Source: an uncultured Frankiales bacterium
Lineage (GTDB): Bacteria; Actinomycetota; Actinomycetes; Mycobacteriales; SCTD01
Assembly: GCA_946479905.1 (NCBI GenBank)
Contig: CAMLIA010000149.1
Coordinates: forward strand, 1-11,398
Direction: 5' to 3'
DNA length: 11,398 bases
The position numbers were made by a program, and so were the translations under genes. The notes below the pieces were generated by a model, which searched no databases, was not told the DNA's origin, and saw only the letters and a list, made by a program, of their open reading frames with translations. Below are positions 1-3,591 of this stretch, piece after piece (positions within the stretch are counted from its first letter, which is position 1; each line of letters begins with the position of its first letter).

Positions 1-60
1 GTCAGGCGGCGGTGTTGGGGTGGCTTCCGGTGGTGGGGTCGCAGGCGTCAGGCGGCGGTG
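1..60. repeat. 14-bp direct repeat with duplicated stop codon
   Basis: GTCAGGCGGCGGTG occurs at 1-14 and again, identically, at 47-60. Both copies include a TCA, which is TGA on the minus strand. The right copy holds the end of the 59-aa gene (final residues PTAA). The left copy carries the same codons, 46 bp further on and therefore in another frame. Bases 1-47 contain no ATG, GTG or TTG start on the minus strand, so no gene is called there. This could be a small tandem duplication or chance in biased sequence. Confidence 0.5.
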
Positions 61-227
61 GGTGGTGCTTGTGGGGGTTCGAGTGCGTCGAGGGCGTCTT
101 CGAGGTCGTAGGCGAGGTGTCGCCATTCGGTGGCTTGGGGGGTTCCGGGTCGGGTTCCTGCGGCTACGTGGAGGGCTTCGATGAGGCGGTCGGTGGTGGG
201 GATGTCGGGGAGGTCGAGGCGGATCAC
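48..227 (-). CDS. Hypothetical 59-aa acidic protein
   Basis: I do not recognise this protein. It is the last gene of the left minus-strand operon. It starts at GTG 227, overlapping the upstream TGA by 4 bp (GTGA), with an AAGGAG Shine-Dalgarno 8 nt before the start. The product is small and acidic, with a predicted helix around residues 11-22 (TTDRLIEALHVA) and a second around 32-50 (ATEWRHLAYDLEDALDALE), then a Pro/Ala-rich tail. It has no cysteines, no membrane segment and no catalytic motif. The good ribosome site, the overlap and the continuous codon bias support it as a real gene; the function is unknown. Its position beside zinc-finger proteins and a replication initiator suggests a small accessory role in phage replication or host takeover, which is inference only. 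Confidence 0.65.
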   Translation of the reverse strand: MIRLDLPDIPTTDRLIEALHVAAGTRPGTPQATEWRHLAYDLEDALDALEPPQAPPTAA

Positions 228-493
228 AGCTGGTGCTCCTTGATGAAGGCGGCCTCTTCGGCGGCGTCGGCGTCGAAGCAGCGGACGCACAGTCGGTAGT
301 TGCCGAGGCCCTCGATGCGGCGGGTGCACCAGTGGTCGCCGGAGTCCTCGATCTCGGCGATGAGGCGGGCGGCTTCGATGAGGTCGACGCGGCCTTGGAT
401 GTCGATGCAGTCGTGGTCGGGCTTGCGCTCGAAGAGGGGGCGGGTCTGCCGGCAGTGCTGGCACTTGCCCTCGGGCGGCGGGGTGGCGGTCAT
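224..493 (-). CDS. Small Cys-rich (zinc-ribbon-like) protein, 89 aa
   Basis: ATG 493 overlaps the stop of the upstream gene (ATGA) and has GGAG six bases before it. The protein has a CxxC at residues 11-14 (CQHC), single cysteines at 29 and 56, and a second CxxC at 69-72 (CVRC). Two CxxC knuckles flanking a helical stretch (about 36-50, DLIEAARLIAEIEDS) fit a zinc-binding fold, probably one tetra-Cys site plus two free or structural cysteines. No catalytic motif is visible. Longer in-frame starts upstream would run through the neighbouring mini-gene and give Arg/Pro/His-rich shadow sequence, so I reject them. Zinc-ribbon miniproteins of unknown role are common in actinobacteriophage early regions. 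It may bind nucleic acid or a host protein, but this is not shown. Confidence 0.75.
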   Translation of the reverse strand: MTATPPPEGKCQHCRQTRPLFERKPDHDCIDIQGRVDLIEAARLIAEIEDSGDHWCTRRIEGLGNYRLCVRCFDADAAEEAAFIKEHQL

Positions 494-648
494 GTGGTGC
501 TCCGGGTCGTGTTGGTGTGGGCGTTTCGTCGTGCGTCGTGGCTGGGGATTGCGATGCGGCGTCCGGTGGGGGTGGTGCAGCGGGTGCCGGGTGGGGCTCC
601 GCACCAGGGGCAGCGGATGGCCCATTCGGGGTGGTCGCGGTTGGTCAT
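490..648 (-). CDS. Free-standing phage zinc-finger mini-protein, 52 aa
   Basis: This short gene fits exactly between its neighbours: ATG 648 overlaps the upstream TGA (ATGA) and its own TGA overlaps the ATG of the next gene (ATGA). The protein carries CPWCGAPPGTRC at residues 13-24, followed by a helix-like tail with His37 and RRNAHT. The pattern CPxCGAxPGxxC, then H and A-R near the C-terminus, is the one I know from the small DNA-binding zinc-finger domain of actinobacterial phages and mobile elements (Phage_zn_bind_8 type). The upstream neighbour ends with the same domain fused to a loader-like part (CPYCGAEPLRRC), so this looks like its free-standing relative. No strong Shine-Dalgarno is seen, so translation probably depends on coupling. 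Confidence 0.8.
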   Translation of the reverse strand: MTNRDHPEWAIRCPWCGAPPGTRCTTPTGRRIAIPSHDARRNAHTNTTRSTT

Positions 649-1175
649 GCGGTGGTCTTGGCGGCGTCGATGCGGGACGGGTGGTAGCCGACGAGGTGGC
701 CGGTTTCGCCGCGGCGGCAGCGGCGGAGGGGTTCGGCGCCGCAGTAGGGGCAGGTGACGGTGAGGGGGCCGGTCTGGCGGGTCTGGGTGGGGACGGTGCG
801 GCCGACGCCGGCGAGGAGTTCCTTGACGGGGCGGGGGCGGAGTTGGCCGTCGGCGGCGCGGGTGCGCTGTTCCTTGACGGCGGCGAGGTAGGCGTGGACG
901 TCGTCGGGGTCGGCGTCGGGGATGGCGGCGGGGAGGCCGGGGCCCTGGATGTCGGCGGCGGTGTTCTCGCGCTGGGCGAGGACGTGCTGGCGGATGTCGG
1001 CGGGCATGATCCAGCGGGTCTCGCGGCCGTAGTGGGCGGTGACGGCGTCTTTGGCGTCCTGGAGGGTGATGTCGGTGAGGACGGTGTGCCAGGCGAGGAC
1101 GTCGGCTTTGCCGATGGTGCGGCGGTCGAAGGCGGCGGCGAAGGTGAGGAGTTCGGCGGTGTCGGCGGGGGTCAT
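645..1175 (-). CDS. Probable helicase-loader-like protein with C-terminal zinc finger, 176 aa
   Basis: It directly follows the initiator-like gene, overlapping it by ATGA at 1172-1175, with AAGGGA seven bases before ATG. Residues 1-70 are helical. The pattern is LL..AAAFDRR..GKADVLAWH.VL.DI...DAKDAV..HYG followed by W.MPADIRQHV. This helical layout resembles the N-terminal domain of phage helicase loaders such as SPP1 G39P; that assignment is by pattern only. A linker (about 70-138) leads to a zinc finger: C142, C145, C153, then H160 or H165 in GETGHLVGYHPSRIDAAKT. This is the actinophage zinc-finger type and can be expected to touch DNA. No ATPase motif is present, so it is not DnaC-like. 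Order initiator then loader matches lambda O-P and SPP1 38-39. Loader role moderate; zinc finger strong. Confidence 0.75.
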   Translation of the reverse strand: MTPADTAELLTFAAAFDRRTIGKADVLAWHTVLTDITLQDAKDAVTAHYGRETRWIMPADIRQHVLAQRENTAADIQGPGLPAAIPDADPDDVHAYLAAVKEQRTRAADGQLRPRPVKELLAGVGRTVPTQTRQTGPLTVTCPYCGAEPLRRCRRGETGHLVGYHPSRIDAAKTTA

Positions 1176-2020
1176 GCGGTGTTCCCTTCTTCGAGGGCGC
1201 GGAGTTCGGCGGCGAGGGCGAGGCCGGCGGCGACGCGGTCGTCGGTGGTGGAGCGGCGGGCTTGGGGGTGGCCGGGGAGGGCGAGGACGTTGGTGGGGCG
1301 GTTGGCGCGCTCGGAGGCGTACTTCGCGGAGCGGCGGATCCACTTCTGCCACTCGGTGGGCCAGTTGGAGCGGCGGGTGTTCTGGGCGCGGAAGTGGTCG
1401 AGGAACTGGGCGGTCTCGTAGTCGAGGTCGAGGCCGGGGCCGAAGGTGCGCAGTGCCCAGGCGCGCATGGCGTCGGTGAGTTCGAAGCCGTCGACGTCGA
1501 TGGGGGCGGGGGGGCCGAAGGCGTCGTCCTGGTGGTGTGGGGCGGGTCGTGTGGTGGCGACCTCAGCCCTCCCCCTCTGCGTTCCTTCTGGTGTCTCTGC
1601 GTTTACTGCGTTATGGGGTCCGGTTTCCGGACCGGTGGGGGTCCGGATTTCGGACCGGGGGGGTCCGGATTCCGTACCCCGGGGGGTCCGGTTTCCGGAC
1701 CGGTCCGGATTCTGAGGGGGTCCGGATTTCGGACCCCCTTCGCGGCGGTGGCCGATGGCTTTGGGGAGGCGGTAGCGGGTCTCGCCGCGGGGGCCGGTGG
1801 CGCCTTCGACGACGGCGAGTTCGCCGCTGTCGAGGAGCTTGTCGACGGCGACGATGACGGAGGACCGGGCGGCGTTGGCGCGCTGGACGAGCATGGTGGT
1901 GCCGGCGTACGCCGAGCAGTCCTTCCCGGATGCCTTGTCGGCGATCGCGAGGAGCACGAGGCGGGCTGTGCCTTTCGACTGGGAGTGGTTCCAGACCCAG
2001 TCCTGTGCGTCGAGGCTCAA
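1172..2020 (-). CDS. Replication initiator / replisome-organiser-like protein with nested iterons, 282 aa
   Basis: The N-terminal domain (about residues 5-87) is a winged helix of the kind found in phage replication initiators: SKGTARLVLLAIADKA, then AYAGTTMLVQRANAARSSV as the recognition region, and GETRYRLP as the wing. Residues 96-135 are a low-complexity linker rich in SGP, RT and TP, encoded by the 17-bp iterons. The C-terminal part (about 180-240) has FLDHFRAQNTRRSNWPTEWQKWIRR, the F..(H/Y)...W...W..W pattern of phage replisome organisers (DnaD/DnaT/lambda O C-terminal type), which contact the helicase or loader. The start is TTG at 2020, with GAAGGA only 3 bases away; an in-frame stop at 2045-2047 and the absence of ATG or GTG between leave no better choice. 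It probably binds the iterons inside its own gene. Confidence 0.8.
   Translation of the reverse strand: MSLDAQDWVWNHSQSKGTARLVLLAIADKASGKDCSAYAGTTMLVQRANAARSSVIVAVDKLLDSGELAVVEGATGPRGETRYRLPKAIGHRREGGPKSGPPQNPDRSGNRTPRGTESGPPRSEIRTPTGPETGPHNAVNAETPEGTQRGRAEVATTRPAPHHQDDAFGPPAPIDVDGFELTDAMRAWALRTFGPGLDLDYETAQFLDHFRAQNTRRSNWPTEWQKWIRRSAKYASERANRPTNVLALPGHPQARRSTTDDRVAAGLALAAELRALEEGNTA
1576..1614. other. Relatively AT-rich stretch beside iterons (possible DNA-unwinding element)
   Basis: About half of these 39 bases are A or T (20 of 39), ending in GTTTACTGCGTTATG, inside a gene that is otherwise near 70% GC. It directly abuts the first iteron. In lambda, an AT-rich segment follows the iterons and melts first. 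Here the contrast is modest and the stretch is also coding, so the call is weak. Confidence 0.35.
1617..1735. repeat. Six 17-bp palindromic iterons, candidate replication origin
   Basis: Copies: 1617-1633 and 1685-1701 are GGTCCGGTTTCCGGACC, a perfect 7-bp dyad around TTT. 1640-1656 and 1719-1735 are GGTCCGGATTTCGGACC. 1662-1678 is GGTCCGGATTCCGTACC, one mismatch in the dyad. 1702-1718 keeps only the left half (GGTCCGGATTC). Start-to-start spacing is 23, 22, 23, 17 and 17 bp. The array lies in the linker-coding part of the initiator gene, and the copies fall in all three codon phases, giving peptides GPKSGP, PQNPDR, RSGNRT, GTESGP, RSEIRT and GPETGP. This implies the DNA itself is conserved. 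The layout matches lambda ori inside gene O (known). Function as an origin is inference. Confidence 0.75.
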
Positions 2021-2030
2021 CGGTCCTTCT
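2018..2030 (-). promoter_or_regulatory. Ribosome binding site and TTG start of the initiator gene
   Basis: The minus strand reads AGAAGGACCG immediately before TTG. The core GAAGGA is only three bases from the start, shorter than usual. No ATG or GTG lies between this point and the in-frame stop at 2045-2047. A TTG start with a cramped site would keep initiator synthesis low. Confidence 0.6.
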
Positions 2031-2094
2031 TTCGGTCGTGCTGGTCAGGGCGTGTCGGAGTGGCACCCCTTTCAGGGCGGCGCAGGTTCATGCC

Positions 2095-2112
2095 TGACAT
2101 AGCCATCATAGC
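2095..2112 (-). promoter_or_regulatory. Candidate promoter -10 region for the initiator operon, within a CATAGC repeat
   Basis: The minus strand contains TATGAT (2110 to 2105), five of six matches to the bacterial -10 consensus, about 85 bp upstream of the TTG start of the initiator gene. No convincing -35 hexamer is visible 16-18 bp upstream of it. On the plus strand CATAGC is repeated at 2098-2103 and 2107-2112 (9-bp period), overlapping the -10 and possibly forming a small operator. Position in a divergent intergenic region supports a promoter; the exact site is uncertain. Confidence 0.35.
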
Positions 2113-2133
2113 TAAGAGCGCTACTTTGCGCCC

Positions 2134-2161
2134 TTGCGTAAGGTCGCGAATTCGCTACGCT
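2134..2161 (+). promoter_or_regulatory. Candidate leaderless promoter with embedded palindrome
   Basis: TTGCGT (2134-2139) and TACGCT (2156-2161) are 16 bp apart and resemble the Streptomyces housekeeping sigma consensus (TTGAC, TAGGAT type). The -10 ends six bases before ATG 2168, so transcription would start at or next to the start codon (leaderless), which is common in Streptomyces. No Shine-Dalgarno is seen. The spacer contains the perfect 10-bp palindrome GCGAATTCGC (2146-2155), a likely repressor site. GCGTA at 2136 and TACGC at 2156 form a further inverted pair. Confidence 0.6.
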
Positions 2162-2167
2162 GTGGGC

Positions 2168-2374
2168 ATGGCGACCACCCAGACCGAGCACCGCGCGAAG
2201 ATCGCCGAGGCCCGCAACGTCCTCGGAGAGGTGATCGCGCGCGCCCGCTTCGCACAGGAGCCGACGGTCCTGGTGAACCGCGGGAAGGAGGCCGGCGTCC
2301 TGGTGTCGTACGACTTCTACGAGCGCGCATGCGAGGCGCTGGGCATCGAGCGCGTGGTCGCTTCGGATTCCTGA
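2168..2374 (+). CDS. Phd/YefM-like antitoxin or solitary repressor, 68 aa
   Basis: This is the only plus-strand gene. The sequence KIAEARNVLGEVIARARF followed by EPTVLVNRGKEAGVLVSYDFYERACEALG is the Phd/YefM N-terminal DNA-binding fold (about residues 8-57): helix, VNRGK strand pair, then SYDFYE. Members dimerise and bind palindromes in their own promoter. Typical antitoxins are about 80-90 aa with a disordered toxin-binding tail; here only about ten residues follow the fold. No toxin gene (RelE, Doc or PIN type) lies downstream, where the convergent spacer begins. It may therefore be a pure repressor acting on the divergent promoters at 2095-2161, or an antitoxin made in trans to block a host toxin; both are inference. 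ATG 2168 is chosen because it fits a leaderless promoter; GTG 2162 is an in-frame alternative. Confidence 0.85.
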   Translation: MATTQTEHRAKIAEARNVLGEVIARARFAQEPTVLVNRGKEAGVLVSYDFYERACEALGIERVVASDS

Positions 2375-2396
2375 CACCGTCTCCTCCTCTCGTGTG

Positions 2397-2416
2397 GGCC
2401 CCGTTTCGGCGGGGCC
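2397..2416 (+). terminator. Rho-independent-like terminator after the Phd-like gene
   Basis: GGCCCCG (2397-2403) pairs with CGGGGCC (2410-2416) around a 6-base loop (TTTCGG). It begins 22 bp after the stop of the plus-strand gene and is followed by TTCGTGCTGT, only weakly T-rich. GC-rich hairpins with poor U tracts are usual terminators in actinobacteria. Confidence 0.65.
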
Positions 2417-2433
2417 TTCGTGCTGTCCGGGGG

Positions 2434-2474
2434 CCCGGGGCCCGCGCTCGGGGGGAAGTCGCGCGGGCCCCGGG
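2434..2474. repeat. Perfect 14-bp inverted repeat between convergent genes
   Basis: CCCGGGGCCCGCGC (2434-2447) is the exact reverse complement of GCGCGGGCCCCGGG (2461-2474), with a 13-base G-rich loop (2448-2460). It lies between the convergent ends of the Phd-like gene and the 137-aa gene. The simplest role is a bidirectional transcription barrier. The strength and the G-run loop would also suit a protein site, RNA structure or recombination point. Confidence 0.7.
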
Positions 2475-2476
2475 GT

Positions 2477-2499
2477 GGCGGCCGTGGGGGCCGGCCGCC
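2477..2499 (-). terminator. Hairpin just after the 137-aa gene, likely minus-strand terminator
   Basis: GGCGGCCG (2477-2484) pairs with CGGCCGCC (2492-2499) around a 7-base loop. On the minus strand it begins 11 bases after the TGA at 2511-2513, where a terminator is expected. There is no U tract. Together with the next hairpin it probably ends transcription before the convergent gene. Confidence 0.5.
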
Positions 2500-2510
2500 G
2501 CTTCAGGTGG

Positions 2511-2924
2511 TCAGCCGCCGAGTTCGGCGTCGGTCATCAGGTCGTGTGGGATGCGGCCGGTGACGAGCACCTCGCGGAGGTCCTTGGCGGCCTTGCGGTA
2601 GGTGCGGACGCGCTCGCGGACCGTCTCCTCGACGTACTGAGCGGCCGGGCCCTGGAGGTGCGGGATCGCGGCCTCCTCGTTGGCGGCCATCTGCTCGTAG
2701 CGCTCGGCGAGGGTGTTGGCCGCGGAGAGGGTGGCGCTGTGGTCGGCCTGGCCGCCGTCCCACTGGTTCGCGACGTGGCGCAGGACGAAGGCGGCGCTGG
2801 CCTTGTCGAGGCCCTTCGCGGCGGCCTCGATGCTGACGCCACCTCCGGTGCTGCCGGGGCGGATGATGACGAAGGCGAGGGCGTCGGTGCCGTCGATGGC
2901 GGTCATCGTGACGTTGTCGGTCAT
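2511..2924 (-). CDS. Hypothetical protein, 137 aa, helical C-terminal half
   Basis: I do not recognise this protein. ATG 2924 has GGAG ten bases upstream, and the gene stands apart from the upstream cluster by 72 bp holding a hairpin. The first 30 residues look like a beta strand pair (TMTAIDGTDALAFVIIRPG). Residues 31-60 and 65-137 are mainly helical and charged (EAAAKGLDKASAAFVLRHVANQWD; VEETVRERVRTYRKAAKDLREVL), ending in MTDAELGG. There are no cysteines, no signal peptide and no catalytic motif. It is followed by strong hairpins, so it ends a transcription unit. Its own ribosome site and separate spacing suggest higher or independently controlled expression compared with the tightly overlapped genes upstream. 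The function is unknown. Confidence 0.75.
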   Translation of the reverse strand: MTDNVTMTAIDGTDALAFVIIRPGSTGGGVSIEAAAKGLDKASAAFVLRHVANQWDGGQADHSATLSAANTLAERYEQMAANEEAAIPHLQGPAAQYVEETVRERVRTYRKAAKDLREVLVTGRIPHDLMTDAELGG

Positions 2925-2949
2925 GGGGTGTGCTCTCCTTGGGGTTGGT

Positions 2950-2976
2950 GCCCCGCCGGTGTCCGCCCGGCGGGGC
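2950..2976 (-). terminator. Perfect 10-bp hairpin between the HTH gene and the 137-aa gene
   Basis: GCCCCGCCGG (2950-2959) pairs with CCGGCGGGGC (2967-2976) around a 7-base loop. On the minus strand it starts about 20 bases after the stop of the 61-aa HTH gene and lies upstream of the AGGAG ribosome site of the next gene. There is no U tract. It may terminate the long cluster or act as an RNA processing or stabilising hairpin. Confidence 0.55.
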
Positions 2977-2996
2977 GCTGTCGTGTGGGCGGTGGG

Positions 2997-3182
2997 TCAG
3001 CGGTAGCGGTTGATCGTCGATCTGCTGACCCCGTAGGCCGCCGCGAGGGCCTGGATGCTCTCGCCGGCCTCGTAGCGGCGGCGGATCTCCTGCCGCTGCT
3101 CGTTCGTCAACTTGGGCTGCTGCCAGCGACGGGGCTGTTCCGGTGACCGGTAGGCCCAGGCGCGCTGCTGGTCGGTCGGCAT
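2997..3182 (-). CDS. Small helix-turn-helix protein (Hin/resolvase-type HTH), 61 aa
   Basis: Residues 24-61 (KLTNEQRQEIRRRYEAGESIQALAAAYGVSRSTINRYR) form the helix-turn-helix found at the end of resolvases, transposases and Hin-type invertases: L T..Q....R.Y..G.S...LA..YGVS.STI.RY. The chain stops right after the recognition helix, so only the DNA-binding half exists and no recombinase catalytic domain precedes it. The N-terminus is short, polar and Trp/Gln-rich. ATG 3182 overlaps the upstream stop (TGATG) and GGAAGG lies ten bases before it. It is probably a small transcription regulator or accessory DNA-binding protein. A remnant of a recombinase is possible, but the intact start and coupling argue against decay. 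Confidence 0.8.
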   Translation of the reverse strand: MPTDQQRAWAYRSPEQPRRWQQPKLTNEQRQEIRRRYEAGESIQALAAAYGVSRSTINRYR

Positions 3183-3388
3183 CAGACGGCCGCCTTCCAG
3201 AGGCGCCCGCCGCGTTCCCGGAGCCGGACGCCGGCCTCCAGCAGCAGCGCCCGGGTGCAGCCGTAGGAGCGGCCGATCTGGGCGGCGACGGAGCGGATGG
3301 TGCAGCCCTGCCCGTACAGGTCGGCGGCGTGGCGGGCGGTCTCGGTGCGGGTGGTGCCGCGGAGCTGCTTGCCCTTGGGGATGGTCAT
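3182..3388 (-). CDS. Small helix-turn-helix protein, 68 aa (Streptomyces-type)
   Basis: Residues 16-60 carry a helix-turn-helix: ETARHAADLYGQGCTIRSVAAQIGRSYGCTRALLLEAGVRLRERGG. The signature IR.(V/L)A.QIGRSYG..R.LL.EAGV.LR.RGG is one I know from small HTH proteins that are very common in Streptomyces chromosomes, which links this phage or prophage to that host group. There is no second domain, so it can only bind DNA, probably as a dimer. ATG 3388 overlaps the upstream stop (ATGA); no clear Shine-Dalgarno is present, so translation likely relies on coupling. Its regulatory target cannot be told from the sequence. It sits in a run of three small HTH or HTH-containing genes. Confidence 0.8.
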   Translation of the reverse strand: MTIPKGKQLRGTTRTETARHAADLYGQGCTIRSVAAQIGRSYGCTRALLLEAGVRLRERGGRLWKAAV

Positions 3389-3591
3389 GGGGTGGGTCCG
3401 TTCTCGTGGTCGTCCGCGTCCTTGGGGGCGCGGTAGGTGTAGATCGGGCCGGGTCCCGGCGCCGGCGCGGGCAGCTTCTTGGCGGCCCACGGCGAGTGCG
3501 CGTCGCAGCGCCAGCCGGTGACGTAGAACCGCACCTGGCCGTCGTGGTCGTCGCGCGGGGTGTCGCACGGCTCCGGGACCCGGCTGTTCAC
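3385..3591 (-). CDS. Hypothetical 68-aa protein
   Basis: GTG 3591 overlaps the stop of the upstream gene (GTGA), with GGGGAC about five bases before it. The core, residues 19-41, is GQVRFYVTGWRCDAHSPWA (a beta-rich stretch with one Cys and a His), followed by a Pro-rich segment (LPAPAPGPGPIYTY) and an acidic tail. C9 and C30 and H33 could join in metal binding, but there is no CxxC pair. I do not recognise a family. Short proteins with GWRCDAH-like motifs occur in Streptomyces mobile elements, with no known role. The overlaps at both ends and the codon use support a real gene. Confidence 0.65.
   Translation of the reverse strand: MNSRVPEPCDTPRDDHDGQVRFYVTGWRCDAHSPWAAKKLPAPAPGPGPIYTYRAPKDADDHENGPTP

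Noticed and set aside
1..47. Start of another minus-strand gene at the left edge
   Set aside because: No ATG, GTG or TTG occurs on the minus strand in these bases, so nothing can be called.
300..1421. Long plus-strand open frame over the initiator and loader genes
   Set aside because: Gly/Ala/Val-rich antisense of high-GC coding sequence with no recognisable domain. The minus strand carries clear winged-helix and zinc-finger proteins with ribosome sites and overlaps.
1617..1735. CRISPR array
   Set aside because: Repeats are 17-bp palindromes with spacings of 0 to 6 bp and no unique 30-bp spacers; no cas gene is present.
1617..1735. Purely protein-level repeat (low-complexity linker)
   Set aside because: The copies lie in three different codon phases and encode different peptides, so the shared unit is the DNA.
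2146..2155. GCGAATTCGC as an attachment site core
   Set aside because: No integrase gene in the window and no second copy seen; its place in a promoter spacer fits an operator better.
1262..2160. Extending the plus-strand Phd-like gene upstream into one long fusion
   Set aside because: The frame is open only because it is antisense to the initiator gene. The Phd fold begins at 2168, next to a good promoter.
2375..2510. Toxin gene partner for the Phd-like antitoxin
   Set aside because: The space is 136 bp and filled with hairpins; no plausible frame with a ribosome site exists before the convergent gene.
2997..3182. Serine recombinase or integrase
   Set aside because: Only the C-terminal HTH resembles resolvases; there is no catalytic Ser domain and the chain is 61 aa.
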